Positions 63,961 to 64,000 of a stretch of DNA of 64,000 bases are shown here, in pieces. The stretch covers positions 6,066,013-6,130,012 of the forward strand of contig NC_072451.1 in NCBI RefSeq assembly GCF_027596085.1, read 5' to 3'. The stretch comes from Anoplopoma fimbria. Lineage: Eukaryota; Chordata; Actinopteri; Perciformes; Anoplopomatidae. The notes below the pieces were generated by a model, which made no database searches, had not been told where the DNA came from, and was given only the letters and a program-made list of their open reading frames with translations. Positions within the stretch are counted from its first letter, which is position 1. Each line of letters begins with the position of its first letter. The position numbers and the translations under genes were made by a program.

Positions 63961-64000
63961 TATCTTATGTATTAATATTCAGAATCTTCAAAGAACTAGT

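Larger units (their letters stand above)
62895..64000 (+). repeat. Tandem array of about 322-bp units containing MITEs
   Basis: A block beginning near TTAATATTCAGAATCTTC and including TATTTGACTATATTTTAG and AATACCTCAGCATTTATTAA is repeated. The CAGAATCT word falls at about 62941, 63336, 63658 and 63981. The last two spacings are about 322-323 bp; the first is longer because of a larger embedded MITE. The array runs off the right edge of the window. Confidence 0.85.

Overview
The window is vertebrate nuclear DNA, almost certainly from a spiny-rayed (acanthomorph) teleost. The genes are split by GT-AG introns and code for typical vertebrate proteins. The introns are short, CA/GT and AAT microsatellites are dense, and many dispersed sequences are ones I recognise as common in fish genomes: Tc1-type MITEs with TA target sites, hAT-like pieces, LINE/SINE 3' tails and a LINE reverse-transcriptase fragment. 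No prokaryotic, plasmid, CRISPR or organellar feature is present.

Three protein-coding genes were assembled exon by exon, and all reading phases agree across splice junctions. (1) A coiled-coil gene on the minus strand, start codon at 24476 and stop at 6785, 19 coding exons, 828 codons; I identify it as ccdc178. (2) dtna (alpha-dystrobrevin) on the plus strand, 31116 to 44960, up to 22 coding exons, 720 codons, including a 9-nt and a 24-nt microexon. A likely noncoding first exon lies near 26.76-26.98 kb. (3) mapre2 (EB2, microtubule plus-end binding) on the plus strand, 53532 to 61240, 7 coding exons, 339 codons. A possible alternative noncoding first exon lies near 48.0 kb.

Layout: 1-6784 is noncoding sequence downstream of ccdc178. 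6785-24476 is ccdc178. 24.5-26.7 kb is a divergent ccdc178/dtna intergenic interval holding a triplicated block and a retroposon tail. 26.7-45 kb is dtna with its 5' exon. 45-53.3 kb is intergenic or mapre2 upstream sequence with a CCAAT-rich candidate promoter, a hAT-like MITE and a compound AAT minisatellite. 53.5-61.2 kb is mapre2. 61.2-64 kb is its 3' region followed by a roughly 322-bp tandem array carrying Tc1-type MITEs.

The order and orientation (ccdc178 minus, dtna plus, mapre2 plus) match human 18q12, but ASXL3 and NOL4, which separate CCDC178 from DTNA in human, are absent here. The three genes are not a pathway: dystrobrevin belongs to the dystrophin-associated complex, EB2 to microtubule plus ends, and ccdc178 is a poorly characterised coiled-coil protein. 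I found no convincing undescribed system. The most informative unusual features are the Tc1-MITE array that contains its own empty site, the dtna microexons and the apparently tyrosine-poor dtna C-terminus.
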